Of a stretch of 64,000 nucleotides of DNA, positions 35,990 through 45,504 are shown piece by piece. Within the stretch, counting starts at the first letter, position 1, and each line of letters starts with the position of its first letter. The position numbers and the translations under genes are program-made. The notes below the pieces were generated by a model that saw only the letters and a program-made list of their open reading frames with translations, was not told where the DNA came from and made no database searches. This DNA comes from Mycolicibacterium diernhoferi. GTDB taxonomy: Bacteria > Actinomycetota > Actinomycetes > Mycobacteriales > Mycobacteriaceae. The DNA is taken from contig NZ_CP080332.1 in NCBI RefSeq assembly GCF_019456655.1, positions 3,100,001 to 3,164,000 on the forward strand. Reading direction: 5' to 3'.

Positions 35990-37072
35990 ATGCGCAGAGT
36001 GGTCCAGGTCTCGACCGGCAACGTCGGCCGTCACGCGCTGCGCGCCCTGATCGGGCGTCCCGATCTGGAGCTCGTCGGCGTGCATGCGTCCGGGCCGGAC
36101 AAGATCGGTCGCGATGCCGGCGAGCTGTGCGGGCTGGACAGACCGGTCGGCATCGCCGCGACCGGCGACGTCGAGGCACTGATCGATCTCGCTCCCGACT
36201 GCGTGGTCTACACCGCGCTGGCGGAGACCCGCCCGATGGAGGCCATCGAGCAGCTGTCCCGATTCCTGCGGGCCGGCATCAACGTGGTGGGCACATCGCT
36301 GGTCTGGATGGCCGCGCCGCGATACGCCGAGGACTGGGTGCGTGAACCGCTGGCGGCGGCCTGCACGGCCGGCGACTCCTCGCTCTACATCAACGGGATC
36401 GACCCGGGCTATTCCGGAGACACCCTGGTGCACACCGCGGCGAGCCTGGTGACCCGTATCGGTTCCATCACCGTGCAGGAGATCTTCGACTACGGAAACT
36501 ACGATGATGCCGAGTTCACCGGCGCATCAATGGGTTTCGGCACCGAAGAGTCGGCCGAGCTGCCGCCGCTGTTCCTGCCCGGCGTGGTCGAGTCACTGTG
36601 GGGACCGCAGGTACGCGCCCTGGCCGCGAATCTCGGTGTCACCCTCGACGAGATCCGCCAACGGACCGAACGCTGGTTCACCCCGGACCCCATCGGATGC
36701 ACCATGATGGCGGTGGCGCCGGGCCAGATGGCGGCGGTGCGGTTCGCCACCGAGGGGGTGCTGGACGGGCGTGTCGTCATCACCCTGGAACACGTCAACC
36801 GGCTGACCGCCGCGGCCGCACCGGAATGGGACTTCCCGCCCGATGGGCACGTCGGGGTGCACCGGGTGGTCATCGAGGGAGAGCCTCGGGTCGAGATGAA
36901 CACCCATCTGTCCCATCCGGTTTTCGATCCCACCGATGCGGGCTGCATCTCGACGGCCGCTCGGGTGGTCAATGCGATCGACTGGGTGTGCGACGCACCG
37001 GCCGGGTTGGTCGCCGTCGAGGACGTCCCGCAGTCGGCGCTCATGCGGGGCCTGCTGTGGGCCGAGGTCTGA
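35990..37072 (+). CDS. Dihydrodipicolinate-reductase-like NAD(P)H oxidoreductase
   Basis: The ATG 35990 start gives 360 residues with an N-terminal Rossmann domain (VVQVSTGNVGRHALRAL, G-x-G-x-x-G type), a D-rich second strand and the DCVVYTAL segment. The C-terminal dimerisation domain follows. This group of mycobacterial proteins (NAD(P)-binding, DapB-like N-terminal domain) is often annotated as amine dehydrogenase-like or simply oxidoreductase. The substrate is unknown. No other gene is coupled to it. Confidence 0.78.
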   Translation: MRRVVQVSTGNVGRHALRALIGRPDLELVGVHASGPDKIGRDAGELCGLDRPVGIAATGDVEALIDLAPDCVVYTALAETRPMEAIEQLSRFLRAGINVVGTSLVWMAAPRYAEDWVREPLAAACTAGDSSLYINGIDPGYSGDTLVHTAASLVTRIGSITVQEIFDYGNYDDAEFTGASMGFGTEESAELPPLFLPGVVESLWGPQVRALAANLGVTLDEIRQRTERWFTPDPIGCTMMAVAPGQMAAVRFATEGVLDGRVVITLEHVNRLTAAAAPEWDFPPDGHVGVHRVVIEGEPRVEMNTHLSHPVFDPTDAGCISTAARVVNAIDWVCDAPAGLVAVEDVPQSALMRGLLWAEV

Positions 37073-37125
37073 CACACCGGAAGCCCGGGGGGAGGGGCGT
37101 TCGAGCCAGGTGCTCAATCGCCCAG

Positions 37126-37587
37126 CTACCGGTCCGGGTCCGCTGAGCCGTTCTCGACATAGTCCTTGACCCGTTCCAGAGTCTTGGTCATGTCCCGGAT
37201 GTTGCGACGCTTACGGAGGAACATCGCGACGTCCAACAGCTTGGGCCCGGGCATGTGGAAGGACTCGGTGACCGCGGTGGACGGACCGCGGGATTCGAAG
37301 CGGTAGTGCCAGTTGTTGACGGCGCGGTTGCCTGCGAGCACCGCGAAGCCGAACTCCTCGCCCGGCGTGCAGGCCGTCACCCGGCAGGTGGTCCAGTAGA
37401 CCGGGCCGATCTCGTTGCGTTTGACGTGCCCACGGAACTTCGCGCCGAGCGCGGGTCCGGTCGCGCCGTCGAGCCATTCGGCCTCGAACGTCTCCGGCGA
37501 GAACTTTCCGGTGTTGCGGATATCGGACACGACGTTCCACACGTCGATGGCCGGGGCGTCGATGACGACGGTGGCAGAACCCTGCAT
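37126..37587 (-). CDS. SRPBCC-family (polyketide cyclase/START-like) protein
   Basis: This 153-residue protein has the helix-grip fold pattern: an opening strand SATVVIDAPAIDVWNVVSDIRNTGK, then beta-strands leading to a long C-terminal helix. It probably binds a hydrophobic ligand in a central cavity; cyclase activity is not shown by sequence. Its start is 27 bases downstream of the photolyase stop on the same strand, so the two genes likely share a transcript. Confidence 0.8.
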   Translation of the reverse strand: MQGSATVVIDAPAIDVWNVVSDIRNTGKFSPETFEAEWLDGATGPALGAKFRGHVKRNEIGPVYWTTCRVTACTPGEEFGFAVLAGNRAVNNWHYRFESRGPSTAVTESFHMPGPKLLDVAMFLRKRRNIRDMTKTLERVKDYVENGSADPDR

Positions 37588-37614
37588 TCCGTGACGCTAT
37601 CAGCCCGCAAAGAC

Positions 37615-38964
37615 CTAGGTGGCGCTCATCGCCTGATACCGACGCAGCGCCTCGGCGCGTTCCTGACCGTGATCGACGATCGGTCCCGGGTAGCCCGCCG
37701 GGCGCGGGCCCTTCTTCAGGTGCGGATCGTCGGCCTCGGCGAGCTCGGGAATCCAGCGCCGCACGTAATCGCCTGCGGGATCGAACTTCTGGCCCTGTGT
37801 GGTGGGATTGAAGACCCGGAAGTACGGTGCGGCATCGGTGCCGCTGCCGGCACACCACTGCCAGCCGTGCTGATTGTTGGCCATGTCGCCGTCGACCAAC
37901 TGCTCCAGGAACCACCGCGCCCCCCACTGCCACGGCAGGTGCAGGTCCTTGACCAGGAACGAGGCGGCGATCATCCGCACCCGGTTGTGCATGAAACCCG
38001 TCTGCGCGAGTTGCCGCATGCCGGCGTCGACGATCGGGAAGCCGGTCTCGCCACGCTTCCACGCCCCGAACAGCTCGTCGGCATCGGCGCCGCTGTCGGT
38101 TTCGATGGCGTCGAAGTCGGAGTTCCAGTTCCACCATGCACTGCGCGGCCAATGATTGAGTACGTCGGCGTAGAAGTCGCGGAAGGCGAGCTCGCGCAGA
38201 TAGGCGGCATCGCCGGTGCACCGCATGTGCAGATCCGCAGCCATGGTCCGCGGGTGGATGGTGCCGAATTTCAGCGGGCCCGACATCCGGCTGGTGCCGG
38301 CGAGGTCGGGCCGGTTTCGATCCTCGTCGTAGGACTCCAGCTCGTGCTCGACGAACCGCTTCCACTGCGCCAGTGCGGCGGTCTCTCCGGCGGTGACGTC
38401 CATGTCCGCGCCCGGGTCGGGAATCTGCGCCGGCCGCAGCGACCGGTGCGATAGGTCCGCGGGGTCCAGCCAGGTCGCCGATGTCACCGACGACGTCGCC
38501 GGGGCACGCCAGCCGTGTTCCCGCCACCGGCGGAAGAACGGCGTGAACACCTTGTAGGGGCTGCCGTCGTCCTTGACGACGCGGCCGGGGGAGACCAGGT
38601 AGGGGGAGCCGGTCGCCACCAGCTCGACGGCGCCGAGCGCCTCGGCGACCCGCTCGTCGCGACGGCGCCCGTACGGCGAGAAGTCGGCCGAGATGTGAAC
38701 CGCATCCGCACCGATCCGGCTGGCGATCAAGGGGATCCGGGTCTCCGCTGCACCCCGGACCACCAGCAGTCTGCCGTCGAGCTGGTCCTGGAGATCGCGC
38801 AGGCTGTCGCCGAGGAACTGCAGCCGTCGCGGACCCGAGGAGGCCACCAGACGTGGATCCAGGACGAAGCACGCGAGCACCTCACCATCGCCCTCGGCGG
38901 CCGCCGGCAGTGCGGGCAGATCGGTCAACCGGAGATCACGACGGAACCACAGCACGCTCGGCAT
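37615..38964 (-). CDS. phr: Deoxyribodipyrimidine photolyase (CPD class I)
   Basis: This 449-residue light-dependent DNA repair enzyme has an N-terminal antenna domain (MPSVLWFRRDLRLTDLPAL). The C-terminal FAD domain carries TRMSGPLKFGTI-like positions (here TSRMSGPLKFGTIHPRT), the Trp-rich electron-transfer region SAWWNWNSDF and the NPTTQGQKFDP motif near the end. It repairs cyclobutane pyrimidine dimers using reduced FAD. The SRPBCC gene follows it. Photolyases are absent from M. tuberculosis but common in environmental mycobacteria, which fits the rapid-grower assignment. Confidence 0.92.
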   Translation of the reverse strand: MPSVLWFRRDLRLTDLPALPAAAEGDGEVLACFVLDPRLVASSGPRRLQFLGDSLRDLQDQLDGRLLVVRGAAETRIPLIASRIGADAVHISADFSPYGRRRDERVAEALGAVELVATGSPYLVSPGRVVKDDGSPYKVFTPFFRRWREHGWRAPATSSVTSATWLDPADLSHRSLRPAQIPDPGADMDVTAGETAALAQWKRFVEHELESYDEDRNRPDLAGTSRMSGPLKFGTIHPRTMAADLHMRCTGDAAYLRELAFRDFYADVLNHWPRSAWWNWNSDFDAIETDSGADADELFGAWKRGETGFPIVDAGMRQLAQTGFMHNRVRMIAASFLVKDLHLPWQWGARWFLEQLVDGDMANNQHGWQWCAGSGTDAAPYFRVFNPTTQGQKFDPAGDYVRRWIPELAEADDPHLKKGPRPAGYPGPIVDHGQERAEALRRYQAMSAT

Positions 38965-39078
38965 CCGTCCATTCTGCCTTGCCTGCCGGAGTGGGCCTTG
39001 TACCCTCGGATTTGCTTGCGGTCCAGTTGTTTTAGCAATCTGTGGATAGATTCGCCGCCTGCGAGCCCCGACCGGGGT

Positions 39079-40113
39079 TCAACCCGCCAGGGCCGTGAGG
39101 ATTGCGGCCGTCGACTCGTCACGGGCGTGGCGATAGCCGGTACCCGCCCACAGGTGCACCAGATCCGCATCCCCGGCCGCGGCGGCGGCCTTGCGCAGCG
39201 GGCTGGTCAGGTGGTGGATCGCGGGATACCCCAGCGGGGCGATCTCCTCGTAGCGGTCGATGAAGCTGTTGCGCAGGCCGCGCGCGGGACGGCCGGTGAA
39301 CGCTCGGGTCAACACGGTCTCGGTACGCGCCGGGTCGATCAGGGCGGCCCGGTGGGTGGCCGAGGCGGCGCTCTCGTCGGCACGCAGCAAGACGGTGCCG
39401 ACAGCGGCCGCGATGGCACCGGCGTCGAGGACCCCGGACACCGCCTCGGCTGTGGCGAGGCCGCCCGCCGCGATGACCGGAAGACCCGTCTCGGCCCCGA
39501 TCCGGGCGACGAGGTCGGTGAGCGGTACCGCTTCGGGCAACCGGTCCGGGGTGAACGTCCCGGAGTGACCCCCGGCCACGACGGCCTGGACGACCAGGAT
39601 GTCTGCGCCGGCGTCGGCGGCCGCCCGGGCTTCGGACAGCGCCGTCACCGTCTGCGCCACGACCGTCCCGGCCCGTCGAAGGGAGGTGATCACCCGCTTC
39701 GGCGGCAGACCGAAGGTGAAGCTGACGACGGGTACCGGGTCGGCCAGCAGAACGTCGATCTTGTCGTCGAACGCGTCGTCGTCGTCGACCGGGTCGGCGG
39801 GCAGGGTGAGGCCGAACCGGTCCGCCTCGCTACGCAGCGCGTCGGCGTAGCGGCGGTACTCCTGGGCCGTGATGGGCACCGGGTTGGGCACGAAGACGTT
39901 GACCCCGAACGGTATCGAGGCCTCCCGAACCGTCGCGATCTCGGCGGCCAGGTTCTGCGGACTCTTGTAGCCGGCGGCCAGGAAGCCCATGGCGCCGGCT
40001 CGCGCGGCCGCGATGACCATGGCCGGTGTGGTCGCACCGCCGGCCATCGGGGCGGCCAGTACCGGAAGACTCAACCCGAGTCCGGTCAGCGCGGAACTCT
40101 TCGGTGACGTCAT
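39079..40113 (-). CDS. Nitronate monooxygenase / FMN-dependent oxidoreductase
   Basis: This 344-residue TIM-barrel flavoprotein of the nitronate monooxygenase/2-nitropropane dioxygenase group has PVLAAPMAGGATTP near residue 15. It also has the VQAVVAGGHSGTF motif near 185, whose His is the catalytic base of the family. The phosphate-binding IAAGGLATAEAVSGVLDAGA region near 218 is also present. It follows the cutinase gene in the opposite direction of the window and probably acts on alkyl nitronates or related compounds. Confidence 0.87.
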   Translation of the reverse strand: MTSPKSSALTGLGLSLPVLAAPMAGGATTPAMVIAAARAGAMGFLAAGYKSPQNLAAEIATVREASIPFGVNVFVPNPVPITAQEYRRYADALRSEADRFGLTLPADPVDDDDAFDDKIDVLLADPVPVVSFTFGLPPKRVITSLRRAGTVVAQTVTALSEARAAADAGADILVVQAVVAGGHSGTFTPDRLPEAVPLTDLVARIGAETGLPVIAAGGLATAEAVSGVLDAGAIAAAVGTVLLRADESAASATHRAALIDPARTETVLTRAFTGRPARGLRNSFIDRYEEIAPLGYPAIHHLTSPLRKAAAAAGDADLVHLWAGTGYRHARDESTAAILTALAG

Positions 40114-40133
40114 GGCGGCTCCTCGCTGTCGGC

Positions 40134-40826
40134 CTACATCAACCTGCTGACGGTGAACGCAGCCGCCTGTTCCACCATTCCGTTGACGCCGTACTGCTGG
40201 TGCGGACCACTCGACCCGGACGGGGCCGTACCGGAGCAGACCGTATCGCCGGGCGCGCAGAACTCGAGCGACTTACCGGCATAGGCCGGGCCGACGTCGA
40301 TGTCCGCCGCGCCGTACTTCTCCGCGGACCAGCCTGCCGGTGTCCCGAACAGCACCACCGCCGCGACATTGTCGGCGACGTCGGCGGGCAATGGCAGGGG
40401 AGCCGCACCGGGGGCGATGCCGGCCGGCACCACGCCGGAGGTCGCCAGGGCCGTCACCACCGCACCCTGCGAGTACCCGCCCAGCACCAGTTGGGTACTG
40501 GGGCACACCGACGTCACACCCTGGACGTGAATCGATTCGTCGCGCACGCCTTCGACGACGCTCATCTTGAACACGGTGCCGCCGGTGAAGTTGCTGCTGG
40601 CGGGATAGTTCACACCGTGCACGCCGACCGTGCGGGGGAATGCCTGTGCGCGTAGCGAATCGACGAATCTCTGGCCGACGCCACCGACGCCGGGCGGCTC
40701 GGCGGTCCCCCTCGCGAACACGACGCCGATGTCGGGGCACGATTGCGATCCGGCCGCCGGAACGATGACCGGCAACGCCGCCACGGCCAACACGGTCGCG
40801 ACGATGAGCCGGACCACGATTCGCAT
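40134..40826 (-). CDS. Secreted cutinase-family esterase
   Basis: This 230-residue protein from ATG 40826 has a signal peptide (hydrophobic core VVRLIVATVLAVAALPV, cleavage after ...GSQS or nearby). The mature domain has the cutinase pattern: C-P-D-I-GVVFARGTAEPPG and the nucleophile elbow GGYSQGAVV. Four cysteines are spaced for two disulfides, and the terminal Asp/His region is GDTVCSG...PHQQYGVNG. It probably hydrolyses lipid or polyester esters outside the cell, as do other mycobacterial Cut/Culp proteins. Stop lies 20 bases before the nitronate monooxygenase start. Confidence 0.9.
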   Translation of the reverse strand: MRIVVRLIVATVLAVAALPVIVPAAGSQSCPDIGVVFARGTAEPPGVGGVGQRFVDSLRAQAFPRTVGVHGVNYPASSNFTGGTVFKMSVVEGVRDESIHVQGVTSVCPSTQLVLGGYSQGAVVTALATSGVVPAGIAPGAAPLPLPADVADNVAAVVLFGTPAGWSAEKYGAADIDVGPAYAGKSLEFCAPGDTVCSGTAPSGSSGPHQQYGVNGMVEQAAAFTVSRLM

Positions 40827-41349
40827 ACCAACGGTCACTGATCTCCCCCCGATATCCTGCTTGAACTATGGCAGAGCCAGGGGCTGCCGGCGGCGTTTCT
40901 CCCCGCTGAAACGCCGACCCTTTCACCTGACCCGCCACCGTTCATCGCGCCGCCCCGGGAGGGCGTTACAAGACTCCACGCGCCGCCGTCACACCAGGAG
41001 AACACCGCGGCCGCCGACACGGCACGGCCGGGCTGGACATGTTGGCCTCGGTACTCGGGGCCGCGCACTGACCGTCACCGCGAGCAAGCCGGGAGAACCG
41101 ACCAGGTCGGACGGCCGGCTGATCCATGTCGACGGGGCGCTGCCGCGCGCCGCGCCCGACGGCAGCGATCCGCATATCCGCGGCCAGATCTTCCGGTCGG
41201 CGACCTCAGTGCCGGTGCTGTTCGACCCGGCCTGAGTCGGGTGACAGACCGGCGACCTGCACTGTGCGGTGGCTGATGTGCAGGAACCCTCCGCCGGCGC
41301 GATCATGGCTTTGTAGATCGATGCGAAACGCGACCGCTGAGGAGCCATC
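40827..41349. other. Intergenic region with a possible coding remnant
   Basis: These 523 bases separate the divergent cutinase and NTF2-like genes. A plus-strand frame that stops at 41233-41235 reads protein-like (RALTVTASKPGEP, RLIHVDG, HIRGQIFRSATSVPVLFDPA) from about 41033. It has no credible start and no family I recognise; it may be the tail of a lost gene. Confidence 0.35.
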
Positions 41350-41817
41350 ATGACCGCGTCACTCGTGCCCCCGTTCACCCTCGAGACGGCGACCGCGAAG
41401 GTGCGGGCCGGGGAGGATATGTGGAACACCCGGACCCCAGAACGGGTGGCCCTCGGCTACACACCCGACAGCCGGTGGCGTAACCGCTCGACCTTCGTAC
41501 AGGGCCGCCCGGCCATCGTCGAGTTCCTCACCGGCAAATGGGAATCCGAGCTCGACTACCGGCTGATCAAGGAGCTGTGGGCCTACGGTGGTGACCGGAT
41601 CGCCGTCCGGTTCGCCTATGAGTATCACGACGGCGCGGGACGATGGTTACGCGCCTACGGCAACGAGAACTGGGAGTTCGACGCCGACGGGCTGATGAAG
41701 ACCCGGCACGCCAGCATCAACGACGTCGCGATCACCGATGCCGAACGGTTGTTCCACTGGGACGACCGGGGACCCCGTCCCGCCGATCATCCAGGCCTGA
41801 GTCAGCTGGGACTGTGA
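41350..41817 (+). CDS. NTF2-like protein, DUF1348 family
   Basis: This 155-residue protein starts after GAGGAG at ATG 41350. It has the DUF1348 pattern: an N-terminal helix ([18 protein letters not shown]), [17 protein letters not shown], then [15 protein letters not shown] and a C-terminal segment RHASINDV. It has the NTF2 cone fold and is often described as binding small hydrophobic molecules. A paralogue with the same order of motifs is at 47620, where it is the first gene of an oxalate-decarboxylase operon. The function is unknown. Confidence 0.82.
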   Translation: MTASLVPPFTLETATAKVRAGEDMWNTRTPERVALGYTPDSRWRNRSTFVQGRPAIVEFLTGKWESELDYRLIKELWAYGGDRIAVRFAYEYHDGAGRWLRAYGNENWEFDADGLMKTRHASINDVAITDAERLFHWDDRGPRPADHPGLSQLGL

Positions 41818-42070
41818 GCGTCAACGATCTGCCACGGGTGCCGGCCTCGGCGGTGAAGACGAACAGCGTCTGATCGGGATCGCCCGGCGTCATGAAGGTT
41901 TCGTAGTCGACGTCGAACCTGCCCACCACCGGATGACGCAGCCGCTTGGTCCCGTGGGTGCGCTGATACACCCGGTGCTGTGCCCACCACCGGCGGAAAT
42001 CGGCGCACGGCGGAGACCGGCCGCGAGCAGCGACCACGCGGCCTCGATCGTTCGCAGCCTCGCCCTCTGA
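41818..42070 (-). pseudogene. XRE/MmyB-type regulator C-terminal remnant
   Basis: On the minus strand, RTIEAAWSLLAAGLRR in one frame joins ADFRRWWAQHRVYQRT and HPVVGRFDVDYETF...PDQTLFVFTAEAGT in another frame. This is the C-terminal ligand-binding domain of MmyB-like XRE-family regulators (FRRWW, HPVVG, DPDQTL). The HTH domain and about two thirds of the gene are missing. The remnant lies between the NTF2-like gene and the pyridoxine-type kinase. Confidence 0.72.
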
Positions 42071-42102
42071 GGCCGATATCGCAGGTCTGTAGCCTGTACA
42101 TC

Positions 42103-42894
42103 GTGAACCACCTGGCCTACGTCATCGCCGGATCCGAGGCGACGGGCGGCGCCGGCCTGCAAGCAGACCTGCGCACGTTCCAGCAGCTGGGCACCTACGG
42201 CCTGGGCACGGTCACCTGCATCGTGTCGTTCGACCCGAAGGCGAACTGGACGCACCGCTTCGTGCCGATCGAACCGCAGGTGGTGGCCGATCAGATCGAG
42301 GCAGCGACGGCCGCCTACGACCTCGACGTGGTCAAGATCGGCATGCTGGGGACACCCGCCACCATCGATGTCGTCGCCAATGCTCTGGCCGGGCAGACCT
42401 GGCGGCACGTGGTCGTCGACCCCGTGCTGATCTGCAAGGGCCAGGAACCCGGGGCCGCCCTGGATACCGACACCGCGTTGCGGGAGCGCATCCTGCCGCT
42501 GGCGACGGTCGTCACGCCGAATCTGTTCGAGGCCGGGGTGCTGTCCGGGATGGAGCGCATCGATTCGGTGGACGACCTGGTGGAGGCCGCCAAGCGCATC
42601 GCCGACCTGGGCCCGCGCTACGTGGTGGCCAAGGGCGGCGTCGAACTCCCCGGTGACGAGGCCGTCGATGTGCTGTTCGACGGCACCGACGTCGAGATCC
42701 TGCGGGTGCCCAAGGTCGGGCGCGAGCGGGTGGCCGGCGCGGGGTGCACGCTGGCCGCTGCCATCACCGCCGAACTCGCCAAGGGCAGCGACGTCAGCGA
42801 AGCCGTGCGACGGGCGAAGGACTTCGTCACCGCCGGGATCAACGGCCGGATCTCCGGGAACGCACCGTTCGACACGGTGCGGCAGGGCGCGTAG
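42103..42894 (+). CDS. Pyridoxal/hydroxymethylpyrimidine-type kinase (PdxK/PdxY-ThiD family)
   Basis: This 263-residue ribokinase-fold enzyme from GTG 42103 has the substrate region AGSEATGGAGLQADLRTF near residue 7, the anion-hole ERVAGAGCTLAAAIT near 210 and VVVDPVLICKGQ near 106. It phosphorylates vitamin B6 vitamers or hydroxymethylpyrimidine. The Ser-Glu-Ala opening is more like a pyridoxine/pyridoxal kinase than ThiD, but the two cannot be separated firmly by eye. It begins just after the regulator remnant. Confidence 0.85.
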   Translation: MNHLAYVIAGSEATGGAGLQADLRTFQQLGTYGLGTVTCIVSFDPKANWTHRFVPIEPQVVADQIEAATAAYDLDVVKIGMLGTPATIDVVANALAGQTWRHVVVDPVLICKGQEPGAALDTDTALRERILPLATVVTPNLFEAGVLSGMERIDSVDDLVEAAKRIADLGPRYVVAKGGVELPGDEAVDVLFDGTDVEILRVPKVGRERVAGAGCTLAAAITAELAKGSDVSEAVRRAKDFVTAGINGRISGNAPFDTVRQGA

Positions 42895-42997
42895 TAGCGC
42901 TCTTTGCTGCGCCAGTTCCCTTGCCCTCCATGACCTGTGGTGTTTGACGAAGATGGGCAGTGGGTAGCCACCCTCAAACAACTGAGGAGCGGCGCCC

Positions 42998-44074
42998 ATG
43001 GAGACTGCGACGTGCGACCCTGCGGGATACAGAGTTCGGCTGAGCCATCACGAGATTGAGCTCGATGACGGTCACCGGGTCGGTGTGTCCGTTGGTGGAT
43101 GCGGTGTGCCGCTGGTGTTCCTGCACGGGCTAGGGCTGGGTCGCCGTGCTTATCTGCGCATGTTGAGCCGGGTCGCCGGACTCGGGTTTCTCGTGATCGC
43201 CGTAGACGCTCCGGGGCACGGGGATACGCATGACCTTCCGGTGCCCGGCGCCGAGTTCACCGACCGGGCAACGGTGATTCTGCGCACCCTTGACGCCCTC
43301 GGAGTAGACAAAGCCGTCCTCGCCGGCCACTCGATGGGCGGCCGGATGGCTATTCAGATCGCGGCGCTGGCACCCGAACGGGTCTTGGCGACATTGCTTT
43401 TCGATGCCGCAGCCGGGGCGCCCTTCGACGCGGCGGTCCGGACGGTCATGCGGTCACCCAGCCAGATGCTGCACACGGTGGCCGGTGCACTCTACGACCT
43501 GTCCCGCGATCCGCTGCTCATGAAGGTCGAGGCCGTCGGGCGTTACCTGCAGATGCTTCGCGTGGTCCTGATGGGCAAGATCATGGCACCGACCGGTTTC
43601 TGCGGCGCCGCACAGGCTTTGATGCAGTCCGGCGATTCGAGTTCACTTCTTGACATGATGCGGCGCCAAGCCGTGCCGACGATCGTTCTACACGGTGCCG
43701 ACGACGCCATCATTCCATTCGAAAATGCCTGTGCGGTCGCCGAAACCGCCGACGCCGTGCTCTACAAGGTTGCCGATGCCTGCCATTCTTGGCTGATCGC
43801 TCAGCCCCACCGCGGCGCGGGCGCAGTTCGCCAACTGCTCAGTGGTGAACTGGGCCAGATCCTGCGCACCGCAGCCGATGCGCGGAGTATCGCTGACTGG
43901 CAGGATGGCACCGAATGGGAAGCCGCGACGCTCCGGGCGGATGCGCCGGTCACCCGGTTGCGCAACGACGACCTGATTGCGCAAGAGACCGTCTGCGAGG
44001 TCGTCGAGATGGAGCGGGTGTGGCCCGACCGGGCAATAGCGCCTGATGAGCTCACCGCGGGCTTGACTGCCTGA
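42998..44074 (+). CDS. Alpha/beta-hydrolase with C-terminal extension
   Basis: The 358-residue protein has an alpha/beta-hydrolase fold: oxyanion region FLHGLGLGR, the nucleophile elbow AGHSMGGRMAIQ (Ser about residue 112), Asp in the HGADDAIIP turn (about 233) and a His near DACHSWL (about 262). About 90 residues follow the fold and look helical, an unusual length for this family. No lid type is clear, so the substrate is not predictable. Its base composition is somewhat lower in GC than its neighbours. Confidence 0.8.
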   Translation: METATCDPAGYRVRLSHHEIELDDGHRVGVSVGGCGVPLVFLHGLGLGRRAYLRMLSRVAGLGFLVIAVDAPGHGDTHDLPVPGAEFTDRATVILRTLDALGVDKAVLAGHSMGGRMAIQIAALAPERVLATLLFDAAAGAPFDAAVRTVMRSPSQMLHTVAGALYDLSRDPLLMKVEAVGRYLQMLRVVLMGKIMAPTGFCGAAQALMQSGDSSSLLDMMRRQAVPTIVLHGADDAIIPFENACAVAETADAVLYKVADACHSWLIAQPHRGAGAVRQLLSGELGQILRTAADARSIADWQDGTEWEAATLRADAPVTRLRNDDLIAQETVCEVVEMERVWPDRAIAPDELTAGLTA

Positions 44075-44140
44075 GGGGCGCCAACATGCCGTTGACCAGC
44101 ACATTTCTGCCCGGCCAACGAGTCCGTTAGGGTGTCCGGC

Positions 44141-45442
44141 ATGACCGAACAGCTCGACACCGCCCACCCGGATCTGGTCACCGTCGAGGTGCCGACGCAC
44201 TGGTACAACCTGGCGGCCGAGCTCTCCGAACCCATACCGCCGCACCTGCATCCCGCGACCAAAGAACCGGTCGGCCCCGATGACCTCGCGCCGCTGTTTG
44301 CCAGCGGGCTGATCGCGCAGGAGGTGGCCGCCGAGACCTACATCGAGATCCCGCAGGAGGTGCGGGAGATCTACACGATGTGGCGGCCGTCTCCGCTGTT
44401 ACGCGCCCGGCGGTTCGAGAAGGCCCTGAACACCGGGGCCCACATCTACATCAAGTACGAGGGTGTGAGCCCCGTCGGCAGCCACAAGACCAACTCGGCG
44501 GTAGCGCAGGCCTACTACAACCACATCGACGGGGTGCGGAAACTGACCACCGAGACCGGCGCCGGACAGTGGGGTAGTGCCCTGTCGTTTGCCGGGGCCC
44601 AGTTCGGTCTGGAGGTCGAGGTGTGGCAGGTCCGCGCCTCGTACGAGTCCAAGCCGTATCGCGGGCATCTGATCCGGACCTACGGTGGCACGGTGCACTC
44701 GAGCCCGTCGACGCTCACCGAGGCGGGCCGCGCCATCCTGGCCAAGGATCCGGACACCACCGGCAGCCTCGGCATGGCGGTCAGCGAGGCGGTCGAAGTC
44801 GCCGCGGCCGACCCGGAGGCCCGTTACGCGCTGGGCAGCGTGCTGAACCATGTGGTGCTGCACCAGACCGTCATCGGCCAGGAGGCCGTGGCGCAGCTGG
44901 CGCTGGTGGAACCCGACGGCGCCGACGTCGTCTTCGGGTGCGCCGGAGGCGGTTCCAACCTGGCCGGCCTCTCGTTCCCGTTCCTGCGGGAGAAGATCCA
45001 CGGCCGGTCGAACCCGCGGATCGTGGCCGCTGAACCGGCCGCGTGCCCGTCGATCACCCAGGGTGAGTACCGCTACGACCACGGTGACGTCGCCGGGTTG
45101 ACCCCGCTGCTCAAGATGCACACGCTCGGCATGGATTTCGTGCCGGACCCGATCCACGCCGGTGGGCTGCGCTACCACGGGATGGCGCCCGCGCTCAGCC
45201 ACACCGTCGAGCTCGGCCTGGTCGAGGGCGTGGCGATCTCGCAGCACGACGCGTTCGCCGCCGGGGTGCAATTCGCGCGGACCCAGGGCATCGTGCCGGC
45301 TCCGGAGTCGACGCATGCCATCGCGGCTGCGGCCGCGCACGTCGCCGATGATCCACGGGAGCAGGTCGTGGTGATCGGCCTGTCCGGGCACGGCCAGCTG
45401 GATCTGCCGGCCTATGCGGAGTACCTCGACGGCAAGTTCTGA
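44141..45442 (+). CDS. TrpB-like PLP-dependent enzyme (TrpB2)
   Basis: This 433-residue pyridoxal-phosphate enzyme of the TrpB2 group has the Schiff-base Lys116 in GSHKTNSA. It also has TTETGAGQWGSAL (substrate/phosphate contact), the glycine-rich phosphate loop CAGGGSNLAG near 265 and the characteristic insertion-free ending. TrpB2 proteins occur without a TrpA partner and can use serine and indole or act as aminoacrylate-forming enzymes. The adjacent kinase may supply the B6 cofactor, although this is only suggestive. ATG 44141 is preferred over GTG 44132. Confidence 0.9.
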   Translation: MTEQLDTAHPDLVTVEVPTHWYNLAAELSEPIPPHLHPATKEPVGPDDLAPLFASGLIAQEVAAETYIEIPQEVREIYTMWRPSPLLRARRFEKALNTGAHIYIKYEGVSPVGSHKTNSAVAQAYYNHIDGVRKLTTETGAGQWGSALSFAGAQFGLEVEVWQVRASYESKPYRGHLIRTYGGTVHSSPSTLTEAGRAILAKDPDTTGSLGMAVSEAVEVAAADPEARYALGSVLNHVVLHQTVIGQEAVAQLALVEPDGADVVFGCAGGGSNLAGLSFPFLREKIHGRSNPRIVAAEPAACPSITQGEYRYDHGDVAGLTPLLKMHTLGMDFVPDPIHAGGLRYHGMAPALSHTVELGLVEGVAISQHDAFAAGVQFARTQGIVPAPESTHAIAAAAAHVADDPREQVVVIGLSGHGQLDLPAYAEYLDGKF

Positions 45443-45504
45443 GCCCGGCGGTTTGCGGGCGCGACTATCCTCGACATGAGGCTTTTCTGGAGGAGGTGAG
45501 CCAC

